Part shown: positions 45,465 to 53,153 of the stretch, in pieces
Position numbering within the stretch: the stretch's first letter is position 1
Layout: every line of letters starts with the position of its first letter
Assembly (NCBI RefSeq): GCF_000306785.1
Contig: NC_017955.1
Location: 992,001 to 1,056,000 of the forward strand
Direction: 5' to 3'
DNA from: Modestobacter italicus
Lineage (GTDB): Bacteria; Actinomycetota; Actinomycetes; Mycobacteriales; Geodermatophilaceae
DNA length: 64,000 nucleotides
Notes under the pieces: model-generated
Told to the model about the DNA's origin: nothing
The model's input: only the letters and a program-made list of their open reading frames with translations
The model's database searches: none
Translations under genes and position numbers: made by a program

Positions 45465-47021
45465 TCACTTCGCGTCGGCGAACCAGCCGCGCAGCATGGT
45501 GGCGACCTCGTCGGGCCGGTCGCTGACCATCTCGGAGATCTCGCCGCGGACCTTCTCCCGCTGGGCCACGGCCAGCTGGTGGGCCCGGTCGTCGAGCGCC
45601 GGGTCGCGGACGCTCTCGACCTGGATCGGCTCGAAGTCCGTCTCCTCGTCCTCGAACTCCTCGTACTCCTCGCGGTTGCGCCGGGAGCGCAGCCAGACGA
45701 CGAGCACCAGCAGCGCGATGCCGAGCGCGATGCCGCCGGTCTTGATGAGCGACCACATCTGCGCGCTCTTCTCGGCGGCCTGGGCGGCCTTGAGGTCGGC
45801 CGCGGCCTGCTCGGCCGCCGTCTGGTCGAACGCCATGGAGGCGACCGTGATGGCGTCCCCGCGGGCGGTGTCCAGCCCGACGGCGTTGCTGACCAGGTTC
45901 TGCAGCTGCACCTGGTCGACCCCGCCGGCGGTCGCGCTGTCCATGGCCACCGAGACGGTGAGCCGGTCGACGGTCCCGACCGCGCCCTCCGTGGTGGTCA
46001 CCGTCTTGCCGACGGCGTTGTTGGAGGTGGTCGAGGACTTGTCGTACGTCGAGTCCCCGGTCCCGCCGGTGGTCGGGGTCTCCGCGCCCAGCACGCCACC
46101 GGTGGCGCCGTTGCTGCCGGTGTAGCCCTCCGTGGTGGTGCTCTCGGACAGCGCCGGAGTGCCGGCGGTGTAGTCGTAGGACTCGGCGGTGGTGTCGACC
46201 TTGTCGAAGTTGAGGTCGGCCCGCACGGTCACCACCGCGTTGTTCGGCCCGGCGATCCGGTCGAGGATCTGCTGGGCGTTGGCGGCCAGCCGGGCCTCGT
46301 ACTCCTGCTCGGCCTGGGCCTGCGCGTCCCCGGTGCCCGCGGTCGCGCCCTCCCCGGCCGCGGACAGCACCGCGCCGGTCTGGTCGGCCACGGTGACGTC
46401 GGCCGGGTCCATCTTCTCGATGCTGGAGGAGACCAGGTGGGTGACCGCCTGGATCTGCTCACCGGACAGCGTCGTGCCCGGCGCCAGGTCCAGCAGCACC
46501 GAGGCGGTCGGCTTGCCCTCGTCGGTGGCGAACACCTCGTCCTTGGGCAGCGCGATGTGCACGACCGCCGCGGTGACGCCGTCCAGCGACGTGAGGGTGT
46601 TGGCCAGCTCGCCCTCGAGCGCGCGCTGGTAGGAGACCTGCTGCTGGAACTCGCTGGTGGTGATGCCCTGCTCGTCGAGCAGCGCGTACCCGGACTCGTT
46701 GTCCGCCGGCAGGCCCAGGCCGCTCATGGTCAGCCGCAGGCTGGAGACCTTGTCCTGGGCCACCATGATCGTCTGGCCGCCGTCGGCCAGGGTGTACGCC
46801 ACCCCTTCGGTGTTGAGCTCCTCGACGATCGCCGAGGCGTCGGCCGAGGCGAGGTTGGAGAACAGCGGCGACAGCGTCGGCGCGGTGATCCAGCGGTAGA
46901 AGACGAAGCCGCCCAGCACCAGGCCGGCGACCAGCAGGCCGATGACGATCTTCTGGCCGATGCTGATCGTCTGCAGCAGCGAGCGGGCCTTGGCCAGCGG
47001 GCCGGCGAGGGCGGCAGGCAT
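45465..47021 (-). CDS. fliF: Flagellar MS-ring protein FliF
   Basis: 518 residues. Membrane helices lie near residues 25-48 (IVIGLLVAGLVLGGFVFYRW) and ~425-445 (GGIALGIALLVLVVWL). Between them are the ring-building motifs (VAYTLADGGQTIMVAQDKVS, RQ-type secretin-like folds). The acidic C-terminus (EEYEEFEDEETDFEPI and a terminal MLRGWFADAK) is the FliG-binding tail. The ATG shares one base with the fliE stop. Confidence 0.96.
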   Translation of the reverse strand: MPAALAGPLAKARSLLQTISIGQKIVIGLLVAGLVLGGFVFYRWITAPTLSPLFSNLASADASAIVEELNTEGVAYTLADGGQTIMVAQDKVSSLRLTMSGLGLPADNESGYALLDEQGITTSEFQQQVSYQRALEGELANTLTSLDGVTAAVVHIALPKDEVFATDEGKPTASVLLDLAPGTTLSGEQIQAVTHLVSSSIEKMDPADVTVADQTGAVLSAAGEGATAGTGDAQAQAEQEYEARLAANAQQILDRIAGPNNAVVTVRADLNFDKVDTTAESYDYTAGTPALSESTTTEGYTGSNGATGGVLGAETPTTGGTGDSTYDKSSTTSNNAVGKTVTTTEGAVGTVDRLTVSVAMDSATAGGVDQVQLQNLVSNAVGLDTARGDAITVASMAFDQTAAEQAAADLKAAQAAEKSAQMWSLIKTGGIALGIALLVLVVWLRSRRNREEYEEFEDEETDFEPIQVESVRDPALDDRAHQLAVAQREKVRGEISEMVSDRPDEVATMLRGWFADAK

Positions 47022-47362
47022 CAGACGTTCATCCTCATGATCTCAGTGAAGGCGGACACCGCCTGGTTCTTCAGCGTCACCACGGTGTCGGTCGCCAACT
47101 TTGCCTCGTTGCTGGCGATCATGTAGTCGGTGACGTCGTTGAGGTCGCCGGTGGCGGCCTGGGTGGCCAGCGCGTCGGTGGTCGAGTGCATCCCCTGCAG
47201 CTGGTCGACCGAGCTCGCGAGGATCGAGGCGAAGTCCGCGCCCGACGTCGACGGCGTGCCGGTGGTCGCCGCGGTGCCGGCGACGTCGCCCACCCCGGGC
47301 AGCGCGCCGAGGCCGGGGATGCCGGACATCGCGGAGGTGATGCCGCTGATCGGCGAGGTCAT
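47021..47362 (-). CDS. fliE: Flagellar hook-basal body protein FliE
   Basis: 113 residues. The C-terminus GDLNDVTDYMIASNEAKLAT and AVSAFTEIMRMNV is the FliE signature. The N-terminal ~45 residues are Gly/Ala/Pro-rich. FliE joins the MS ring to the rod. It follows flgC by 2 bases and runs into fliF. Confidence 0.94.
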   Translation of the reverse strand: MTSPISGITSAMSGIPGLGALPGVGDVAGTAATTGTPSTSGADFASILASSVDQLQGMHSTTDALATQAATGDLNDVTDYMIASNEAKLATDTVVTLKNQAVSAFTEIMRMNV

Positions 47363-47364
47363 GG

Positions 47365-47769
47365 TCAGCCCTTCCCGAGCTGGAGCGCCGCGCGGTAGGC
47401 GGTGGTGGCGCGGTCGATGGAGGACAGGTTCGCCTGGTAGCTGCGCTGGGCCTGGATCAGCTGGGTCATCTGGTCGCCCATGTCGATGTCGGGGTAGCGG
47501 ACGTAGCCGTCGGCGTCGGCGAGGGCGTTCTCCGGCTCGTAGACCAGCCGGCCCTCGGCGCTGCCGAACTGCGCGCCGGCCACCTGGACGCCGCCCTGGC
47601 CGGAGCCGTAGTCGGCGGCCTGGACGACGATCATCCGTTCCTGGAAGGCGGCCTGGTCGGTGGAGGTGGCGGTGTTGATGTTCGCCAGGTTGTCCGAGAC
47701 GGCGTCCATCCACTTCCGGTTGGCGTAGAGGCCGGACCCGGAGATCCGCAGCACGTCGAAGGTCGACAC
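47365..47769 (-). CDS. flgC: Flagellar rod protein FlgC
   Basis: 134 residues from a GTG. The N-terminus FDVLRISGSGLYANRKWMDA then NLANINTATS and the C-terminus GDQMTQLIQAQRSYQANLSS are the proximal-rod signature. It follows flgB by 1 base. Confidence 0.95.
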   Translation of the reverse strand: MSTFDVLRISGSGLYANRKWMDAVSDNLANINTATSTDQAAFQERMIVVQAADYGSGQGGVQVAGAQFGSAEGRLVYEPENALADADGYVRYPDIDMGDQMTQLIQAQRSYQANLSSIDRATTAYRAALQLGKG

Positions 47770-47770
47770 G

Positions 47771-48118
47771 TCAGGACGTCCTCAGCGCCGAGCGCAGCAG
47801 GCTGTACTTGCCGTCCAGCGCGTTGAGGGCCAGCTGGTAGCGCAGGCCGGTCTCGGTGGCGATCGTCGTCTCGGTGTCGAGGTTGACGTTGTTGCCGTTG
47901 GTGTTGGTCGGGTCCATGGACTGGTTCACCGCGCTCTGCTGGACGCGCGGCGTCTCCCCGTTGGCCAGCTCGTCGCGCAGCGTCGACTCGAAGCTGACGC
48001 GGGAGGCGAGGAAGCCGGGGGTGTCGACGTTGGCGATGTTGTCGGCGGTCACGTCGGCCCGCTGCTGCAGCCCGGTGAGGGCGGCGTGCAGCGCGGTCAT
48101 GGTCGTGTCGGTGATCAC
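47771..48118 (-). CDS. flgB: Flagellar rod protein FlgB
   Basis: 115 residues. NIANVDTPGFLASRVSFEST and the C-terminal ATETGLRYQLALNALDGKYS identify FlgB. The GTG at 48118 has no ribosome site of its own; instead it overlaps the stop of a 10-codon leader frame that does have one (48115-48147). An ATG at 48100 is an alternative start. It opens the first rod/MS-ring unit behind a long leader and a sigma-28-type promoter. Confidence 0.93.
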   Translation of the reverse strand: MITDTTMTALHAALTGLQQRADVTADNIANVDTPGFLASRVSFESTLRDELANGETPRVQQSAVNQSMDPTNTNGNNVNLDTETTIATETGLRYQLALNALDGKYSLLRSALRTS

Positions 48119-48147
48119 CGGGCGCTCGTGGGGGAGCGACGCAGCAC
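48115..48147 (-). CDS. Ten-residue leader peptide coupled to flgB
   Basis: GGAGG (48154-48158) lies 6 bases before a GTG at 48147; the frame encodes VLRRSPTSAR and stops in TGA that overlaps the flgB GTG (GTGA). This is the only good ribosome site before flgB, so flgB translation may depend on this leader. It is a short frame and could be chance. Confidence 0.45.
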   Translation of the reverse strand: MLRRSPTSAR

Positions 48148-48173
48148 GGATTACCTCCGGGTACGGCGGGACG

Positions 48174-48198
48174 CACCCGCAGGAGGTGCCTGCGGGTG
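48174..48198 (-). promoter_or_regulatory. Hairpin in the flgB leader
   Basis: CACCCGCAGG pairs perfectly with CCTGCGGGTG around a 5-base loop (48174-48183 with 48189-48198), 16 bases upstream of the leader-peptide ribosome site. Confidence 0.55.
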
Positions 48199-48244
48199 GG
48201 GGTCCGCCGATCCGTGGCGGGATGGTGCACTCCGTGCCCTCAGG

Positions 48245-48272
48245 TCATCGGCAGTCGGGGAGGGGATCGTGA
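48245..48272 (-). promoter_or_regulatory. Sigma-28-type promoter of flgB-flgC-fliE-fliF
   Basis: TCAC (48269-48272), 16 bases, GCCGATGA (48245-48252) on the minus strand, giving a leader of about 120 bases. Confidence 0.6.
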
Positions 48273-48314
48273 CGGGCGGGGAGCCGGATCGGGTCGTCGA
48301 GTGACGAAACGCAA

Positions 48315-48354
48315 CCGTCCCCGGGTCGAAGCGACGGCTTCGGCCCGGGGACGG
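48315..48354 (-). terminator. Terminator of the fliD-fliS-fliT-like unit
   Basis: CCGTCCCCGGG with CCCGGGGACGG outside and CGAAGC with GCTTCG inside, around GACG: 17 pairs in all. Confidence 0.8.
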
Positions 48355-48366
48355 GAAGAGTGGTTC

Positions 48367-48428
48367 GGCCCCCGTTCAGGGGCCCGCGCTGAGCGTGCAG
48401 AGCGTGGGGGGAACGGGGGTCCTCCTCA
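48367..48428 (-). repeat. Stop-anchored dispersed repeat, copy 2
   Basis: On the minus strand the element begins TGAGGAGGACCCCCG at the stop of the fliT-like gene. CCCCCGTTC (48411-48419 complement) and GAACGGGGG close the stem. The middle (CCCCCCACGCTCTGCACGC) matches copy 1 closely. Confidence 0.75.
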
Positions 48429-48812
48429 CATCGCCCGGTCGACGTAGGAGGCGACCGGGCGGGTGGGGGCGTAGGACATCCGGGCGGCGACGTTGCGCTG
48501 CTTCTGGGACTGGGTGATCCGCTCGACGAGCTGCTCGGCCACCGCGAGCTGGTGCTGCAGCAGCCGCGCGGCGCGCTCTCGGAGGTCGTCGGGCAGCGGG
48601 CCGAGGTTGCTCGGCGGGATCCAGTCGGTGCTCCGCCGGCCCCAGGCCGCGATCTCGTCGGCCCGGTTGCGGGCGAGGGTCTCCTCCGCCTCGTACACGT
48701 CGCCCTCGAGGGCGTCGAGCACGGCGGGCCAGGCCCGGGCCTCCGCCACCAGGGCGGGGAAGTCGCCGGCCCGGCTGCGGCCGCCCCGGGGACGAGGCGG
48801 CTCCCCGGTCAC
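48426..48812 (-). CDS. Small helical protein, probable FliT-like chaperone
   Basis: 128 residues, mostly helical (EARAWPAVLDALEGDVYEAE, LRERAARLLQHQLAVAEQLV). The GTG overlaps the fliS stop (GTGA). Its place directly after fliD and fliS is that of fliT, the FliD chaperone, and the size fits. No FliT motif is strong enough to name it with certainty. The Arg/Gly-rich first 20 residues are probably disordered. Confidence 0.65.
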   Translation of the reverse strand: MTGEPPRPRGGRSRAGDFPALVAEARAWPAVLDALEGDVYEAEETLARNRADEIAAWGRRSTDWIPPSNLGPLPDDLRERAARLLQHQLAVAEQLVERITQSQKQRNVAARMSYAPTRPVASYVDRAM

Positions 48813-49195
48813 ACCGGGCTCCCCGCGCACTCCACGGCGGCCTGCGCCCACGCGTCGCGCAGCGGCTCGACGATCCGGCGGCAGTCGACGACCCGGCGCA
48901 CGTCACCGCGGATGTTGGCCTGGATGAGCTCGTCGAGCAGCCAGGTGTACAGCGCGGCCAGCCGCGGGCCGCCGTCCCAGATCTCCACCCGCAGGCTGGC
49001 CCGCAGCTCCAGGACGATCTCCTGCGCGTGCATGAGCTGGCCGTGCGCCCCCTCCCGGTCGCCCGCGGTGAGGGCGGCCTCGCCGCGCTGGAGGTCGAGG
49101 GCCAGCCGGTCGTAGAGCATCACCAGGAGCTGCTGCGGTGAGGCGGTGGCGACCGAGTCGCCGAGGTAGCGGGCGCGGAGCGAGGCAGTGCTCAT
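48809..49195 (-). CDS. fliS: Flagellin chaperone FliS
   Basis: 128 residues with the FliS start RARYLGDSVATASPQQLLVM then LYDRLALDLQRGE, and the C-terminal helix LYTWLLDELIQANIRGD. FliS binds the flagellin C-terminus and keeps it unfolded until export. The ATG at 49195 has AGGAGA upstream. It is coupled to the fliT-like gene. Confidence 0.95.
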   Translation of the reverse strand: MSTASLRARYLGDSVATASPQQLLVMLYDRLALDLQRGEAALTAGDREGAHGQLMHAQEIVLELRASLRVEIWDGGPRLAALYTWLLDELIQANIRGDVRRVVDCRRIVEPLRDAWAQAAVECAGSPV

Positions 49196-49236
49196 CGGTG
49201 GTTCTCCTGGGGAGGGGAGTCGGAGGGGAGCGGGAC

Positions 49237-50652
49237 TCAGGAGTCGGACGAGGACCAGCTGGGCAGCTGCTTGATCTGCGAGGTCAGCCAGGTGGACTGG
49301 TTCTGCAGCTTGCCGAGCGCGGTCTCCAGCGCGGTGTACTGCGCGGTGAGCGTCGCCTTGCGCGAGGCCAGCCGCAGGTCCCAGGAGTCGATCTGGTCCT
49401 GGAGGTCCTTCGCCCGGGTGTCCTGGCCCTTGGCGAGGCTCGTGATGCTGCCGCTCACCGAGTCGCTCGCCTGGGTGGCCAGCCGCTGCAGCCGCGCCGC
49501 AACGCCGTCGGTGACCAGGTCGTCGTCCATGGTGCCGGCGATGAGGTCGGTGCCGGCGCCGACGGCGCCGCCGAACACGCCCTGCAGCAGCGCCGGGTTC
49601 TCGGCCAGCTTGGCCTGGAACACCGTCGCGTCGAACTTCAGCGTGCCGTTGTTGGTCAGCTGCAGGCCCAGGGAACCGGCCGAGGCCGTGCTGGTGCCCA
49701 CCCCGACCGCGCTGGAGACGGCGTTGAGGATGTTGCCGGCCATGCTGCCCAGCGACCAGTTCCCCTTGAGCGGGGCGGTCGAGCCGGACGAGGTGTCGGT
49801 GAGCGAGTCGATGGTGCCGAGCACGTTGTTGGCCGCGGTGACCAGCGCCTGGACGGCGGCGACCGCGGCGCTCGGGTCGCTGGCGACCGTGAGGGTGGCC
49901 GACGGGGTGGTCGCGCCGACGGTGAAGGAGGTGCCGTCGAGCACGCCGGTGAAGGTGTTGGTCGACGAGGTCACCTTGTAGGCGTTCGCGCTGGTCCCGC
50001 CGATCGTGACCTGCGCGTCCTGCGCCTGGGCCAGCACCGAGAAGGCCGGCAGGGTGGCCGAGCTCAGCGAGAAGTCGCTGGCCTTGCCCGTGCCGGTGGA
50101 GGTCACCTGCAGCCGGTAACCCGACCCGGTGTTGACCGCGCTGGCGGTGATGCCGGCGCCGGCCTTGTTGATCGAGGCCACCGCCTCGGCGAGGCTCACC
50201 GTGCCGTCGGCATCGGAGTCGGTGAGCGTGATGTCCGTGGTGGTGCCGGCGGCGGTGTTCTTCACCGTGAGCGGCGAGCCGAGCCCGGAGGCGTCGGTGG
50301 TCTTCGTCCAGTTCTGCCCGCTGACCAGCGTGTGCGGGGTGGCCAGCTGGTCGACGGAGAAGGTGAGGGAGCCGGCCGCGGCGCCGGTGGTGGCGGTGGC
50401 GGTCACGGCGGAGGAGGAGCTGGTGGCCTTGGCGGCGGTCCACGCGGTCGCGACGGTGAGCGCCTTCGCGGCGCCGGCCAGGGCGGCGAAGCCGGTGTTG
50501 ATCTGGCGCAGCCCGTTGGCCTGGCTCTGGGTGGCCGAGAGCTGGTTCTTCAGGAGCGTCTGCGGCTGGGCCTCGATGGCCATCAGCTGGGTGATCAGGG
50601 TGGTGTAGTCCGTCCCCGAGGCCAGGCCGGTGCCGACGCTCACGCCGCTCAT
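49237..50652 (-). CDS. fliD: Flagellar filament cap protein FliD
   Basis: 471 residues. The N-terminus GVSVGTGLASGTDYTTLITQ then LMAIEAQPQTLLKNQL and the C-terminal coiled coil (LQDQIDSWDLRLASRKATLT, LTSQIKQLPSW) are typical. The middle is Thr/Ser/Ala-rich beta structure with a YKVTSS/IN-like insert region. FliD caps the filament and folds incoming flagellin. It follows fliC after a terminator-like hairpin. Confidence 0.95.
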   Translation of the reverse strand: MSGVSVGTGLASGTDYTTLITQLMAIEAQPQTLLKNQLSATQSQANGLRQINTGFAALAGAAKALTVATAWTAAKATSSSSAVTATATTGAAAGSLTFSVDQLATPHTLVSGQNWTKTTDASGLGSPLTVKNTAAGTTTDITLTDSDADGTVSLAEAVASINKAGAGITASAVNTGSGYRLQVTSTGTGKASDFSLSSATLPAFSVLAQAQDAQVTIGGTSANAYKVTSSTNTFTGVLDGTSFTVGATTPSATLTVASDPSAAVAAVQALVTAANNVLGTIDSLTDTSSGSTAPLKGNWSLGSMAGNILNAVSSAVGVGTSTASAGSLGLQLTNNGTLKFDATVFQAKLAENPALLQGVFGGAVGAGTDLIAGTMDDDLVTDGVAARLQRLATQASDSVSGSITSLAKGQDTRAKDLQDQIDSWDLRLASRKATLTAQYTALETALGKLQNQSTWLTSQIKQLPSWSSSDS

Positions 50653-50686
50653 GAGTTCTCGCTCTCTCTGTCAGGTGGTGCACGAA

Positions 50687-50718
50687 CTGAGGGGGGAGGC
50701 CGGGGCCTCCCCCCTCAG
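50687..50718 (-). terminator. Hairpin between fliC and fliD
   Basis: CTGAGGGGGGAGGC (50687-50700) pairs perfectly with GCCTCCCCCCTCAG (50705-50718) around CGGG. It probably limits read-through from fliC into fliD. Confidence 0.8.
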
Positions 50719-50746
50719 CGGGTGGTGCGGGGTGGTGCGGTCAGGC

Positions 50747-51895
50747 TCAGCCCAGGAGCTTGAGGATGCTCTGGGTGGACTGGTTCGCCTGGGCCAGCAT
50801 CGACGTACCGGCCTGGGTGAGGACCTGGCTCCGGGTGAAGTTGGTCATCTCCTGGGCCATGTCCGTGTCGCGGATCCGGGACTCCGACGCCGTCAGGTTC
50901 TCGTTCGTCGTCTTCAGGTTGTTGATGGTGTGCTCGAACCGGTTCTGCAGCGCACCGAGGTTGGCGCGGGCGCTGGAGACCTGGGTGATGGCCCTGTCGA
51001 TGACCGTGATGGCGCTGTTCGCCCCGGCCTTGTCCGCCAGGGTGATGCCGTTGACGCCCAGGTCGGTGGCCGAGAAGCCACCGGTGGCCGTGCCGGCCGC
51101 GACTGCGGTCGGAGCGGTGGCGCCGGTGGTGGTGCCCAGGCCGGTGCCGCCGATGGTGATGGCGCCGGTCAGGGTGGCGTCCTTCGCGGTGATGGTCAGA
51201 CCACCGGTGTTCGGGTCCACGGCCGCCGTGAAGGAGGCCGCGAAGTTGGCCTGGCCGTTCAGCTGCGTCGCGATGTTGTTCGCGTCGCTGCTGGCGGTCA
51301 GGGCCGTGGTGGTGACGGTGACCGCACCCACCGTGAAGCTGGCGGTGGCGGCGGTCGTGGTGGCGGCACCGTTGGCGTAGGAGGTCTTGGCCGGGGTGAC
51401 GCCGGTGGAGTTGATGTTGACGTTGATGACGTCGTTGGCCGCGTAGCCGACCTGGAACTGCTTGCCGGTGAAGGACCCGTTGAGCAGGTTCACGTTGTTG
51501 AAGGTGGTCTTGTCGGCGATGCGGGTGAGCTCCGACTTCAGCGCCGTGGTCTCGGCGTTGATGGCGGCGCGGGAGTTGACGTCGTTGCTGTCGTTGGCGG
51601 ACTGCACGGCCAGGTCACGCATGCGCTGGAGGATCGAGGTGGTCTCGGAGAGGCCACCTTCCGCCGTCTGCACGACGCTGACGCCGTCCTGGGTGTTGCG
51701 GACGGCCTGGGTGATGCCGCCGATCTGCGAACGCAGACCCTCGGAGATGGCGAGCCCGGCCGCGTCGTCGGCCGCACGGTTGATGCGGAAGCCGGAGGAG
51801 AGGCGCTCCAGCGACTTGCTCATCGAGTCGTTGGTGGCCGACAGGTTGCGGTAGGCGTTCATCGCCGAGATGTTGGTGTTGACGCTCATGCCCAT
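50747..51895 (-). CDS. fliC: Flagellin
   Basis: 382 residues. The conserved ends are clear: SVNTNISAMNAYRNLSATND, SLERLSSGFRINRAADDAAG at the N-terminus, and ENLTASESRIRDTDMAQEMT with LAQANQSTQSILKLLG at the C-terminus. The central Ala/Thr/Gly-rich region (~residues 180-280) is variable and surface exposed. The ATG at 51895 has GGAGG 6 bases upstream; the second ATG at 51889 is too far from it. The leader carries a sigma-28-type promoter and two CsrA-type sites. Confidence 0.97.
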   Translation of the reverse strand: MGMSVNTNISAMNAYRNLSATNDSMSKSLERLSSGFRINRAADDAAGLAISEGLRSQIGGITQAVRNTQDGVSVVQTAEGGLSETTSILQRMRDLAVQSANDSNDVNSRAAINAETTALKSELTRIADKTTFNNVNLLNGSFTGKQFQVGYAANDVINVNINSTGVTPAKTSYANGAATTTAATASFTVGAVTVTTTALTASSDANNIATQLNGQANFAASFTAAVDPNTGGLTITAKDATLTGAITIGGTGLGTTTGATAPTAVAAGTATGGFSATDLGVNGITLADKAGANSAITVIDRAITQVSSARANLGALQNRFEHTINNLKTTNENLTASESRIRDTDMAQEMTNFTRSQVLTQAGTSMLAQANQSTQSILKLLG

Positions 51896-51901
51896 GGTGT
51901 T

Positions 51902-51909
51902 CCTCCGTG
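51902..51909 (-). promoter_or_regulatory. CsrA-type site overlapping the fliC ribosome site
   Basis: CACGGAGG on the minus strand fits CAnGGAnG and contains the GGAGG ribosome site of fliC. Confidence 0.5.
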
Positions 51910-51938
51910 GAATCGGGGCTTCCTGGTGACTCCCGCTG

Positions 51939-51946
51939 CATCCGTG
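51939..51946 (-). promoter_or_regulatory. Upstream CsrA-type site in the fliC leader
   Basis: CACGGATG on the minus strand fits CAnGGAnG, 37 bases upstream of the ribosome-site copy. The same 8 bases occur in the csrA leader. Confidence 0.5.
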
Positions 51947-51967
51947 CTGCGGGGCGTTGCCTCACTG

Positions 51968-51995
51968 GTAACGGCTGGGTCGGGTGGGACCTTGA
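51968..51995 (-). promoter_or_regulatory. Sigma-28-type promoter of fliC
   Basis: TCAA (51992-51995), 16 bases, GCCGTTAC (51968-51975) on the minus strand, giving a leader of about 65 bases. Confidence 0.65.
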
Positions 51996-52028
51996 CCCGA
52001 ACCGGAGAACTTTCTCGGCCGGTCTCCC

Positions 52029-52961
52029 TCAGGCGGGTCGGGTCGCGCCCGGGGCGCCCGCGGGCTCGGGCAGCTGCCAGGCCGGCCGGCGCCGGGGACG
52101 CGGGGCCGGTGCGGGCAGCGACGGGGGGAGCGCGGCCGTGCGGGCGGCGGTCTGCTGGGCGACCACCCGGTCCACGTAGGCCCGCTGCTGGTTGCGGGCC
52201 CTCACGCCGCCGTCGGCGGTCACCGGCTGCCCCTCCCAGATCTCGCTCATCGCCGCGTGCAGCAGGGTCAGCGCCCGGGCGCGCATCTGGGAGACCCGGG
52301 AGAGGGTGACGCCGAAGCTGTCGGCGATGTCGGTGAGCGACTCGTCGCCGAAGAAGTTGCGCTCGACCACCTCGTCGAGCCGGTCGGGCAGCGCCCGGAT
52401 CGCCTCCTGCAGGTGCCGGGCCCGCTCGCCGCGCAGCAGCGCGCGCTCGGGGGAGTCGCCGGTGGCCGGCAGGTCCAGCGAGCCGCCCTCGGTGCCGCTC
52501 TCGGCGTCGATGCTGACCATCACGGCCCGGTGGACGTCGACCTGCAGCGTGTCCAGCTCGCTGCGCGGCACCCCGAGGCTCTCGGCCAGCTCCTCCCGGG
52601 TCGGCGGCCGGCCCAGCCGGATGGTGAGGGCGTCCGCGGCGGCGTCCGTGCGCCGGGCCGCGGCCCGCACCGAGCGGCTGGCCCAGTCACCGGAGCGGAG
52701 CTCGTCGAGGACGGCGCCCTGCAGCCGGGGGAGGGCGTAGGTGGAGAAGGTCGCGCCGGCGCTGGGGTCGAAGCGCCGGGCCACCTCCACCAGCGCGACG
52801 TGCGCGCAGGAGAGCAGGTCGTCCCTGCTGACGTGACTGGGCAGCGAGATGCGCGCGGCGACCGCGTTCACCGCGAACTGGGCCAACGGCAGGTGCGTCG
52901 TCACCAGCGCGTCCACGTCGGAGGGCGGGCGCTCGTCAACCGGGGTGCGGACTGGGCTCAC
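52029..52961 (-). CDS. fliA: Flagellar RNA polymerase sigma factor FliA (sigma-28)
   Basis: 310 residues. Region 2 is VSRDDLLSCAHVALVEVARR, FDPSAGATFSTYALPRLQGA and VLDELRSGDW; region 3 is GRPPTREELAESLGVP; region 4 is LPDRLDEVVERNFFGDESLT and DIADSFGVTLSRVSQMRARA. A Pro/Arg-rich C-terminal extension of ~65 residues is unusual. The GTG at 52961 lies 7 bases after GCCGAGAA of a sigma-28-type promoter. It directly precedes fliC and is divergent from flgN. No FlgM anti-sigma factor gene is visible in the window. Confidence 0.94.
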   Translation of the reverse strand: MSPVRTPVDERPPSDVDALVTTHLPLAQFAVNAVAARISLPSHVSRDDLLSCAHVALVEVARRFDPSAGATFSTYALPRLQGAVLDELRSGDWASRSVRAAARRTDAAADALTIRLGRPPTREELAESLGVPRSELDTLQVDVHRAVMVSIDAESGTEGGSLDLPATGDSPERALLRGERARHLQEAIRALPDRLDEVVERNFFGDESLTDIADSFGVTLSRVSQMRARALTLLHAAMSEIWEGQPVTADGGVRARNQQRAYVDRVVAQQTAARTAALPPSLPAPAPRPRRRPAWQLPEPAGAPGATRPA

Positions 52962-52968
52962 GACGTCC

Positions 52969-52996
52969 TTCTCGGCAGGATCCGCCCGCTTCGGGA
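52969..52996 (-). promoter_or_regulatory. Sigma-28-type promoter of fliA (autoregulatory, leaderless)
   Basis: TCCC (52993-52996), 16 bases, GCCGAGAA (52969-52976) on the minus strand, then 7 bases to the GTG. It is identical in both boxes to the csrA promoter. Confidence 0.5.
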
Positions 52997-53058
52997 CCAT
53001 TCCTGGGCGAATCGTGTGCGCCGCCTGGTCCGCCCGTCGGTGCTCGGCCGATCTCGGC

Positions 53059-53086
53059 TTGACCGACCGGGGATCGGTGCCGATGG
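53059..53086 (+). promoter_or_regulatory. Candidate sigma-28-type promoter of flgN-flgK-flgL
   Basis: TTGA (53059-53062), 16 bases, GCCGATGG (53079-53086). The -10 and spacing fit; the -35 does not match the other copies well, and a sigma-70 reading (TTGACC-N17-GATGGG) is also possible. Confidence 0.35.
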
Positions 53087-53153
53087 GTCCCTCGACGAGC
53101 ACCCACCGACCGGTGGGGAGCTGCGAGTGCAGACGACGAGGGAGGGGCCGGGT

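Larger units (their letters stand above)
48119..48425. other. 307-base region between flgB and the fliT-like gene
   Basis: It holds, in the direction of transcription (minus), a stop-anchored repeat, a strong terminator hairpin, a sigma-28-type promoter, a 10-bp leader hairpin and the leader peptide of flgB. Two CACGGA motifs, possible CsrA sites, lie between the promoter and the leader hairpin. No other gene is seen. Confidence 0.7.

Noticed and set aside
48809-50683. One long frame covering fliS and an antisense-like reading of fliD
   Set aside because: The true fliS begins at 49195 with a ribosome site; the rest is an out-of-frame reading of fliD.
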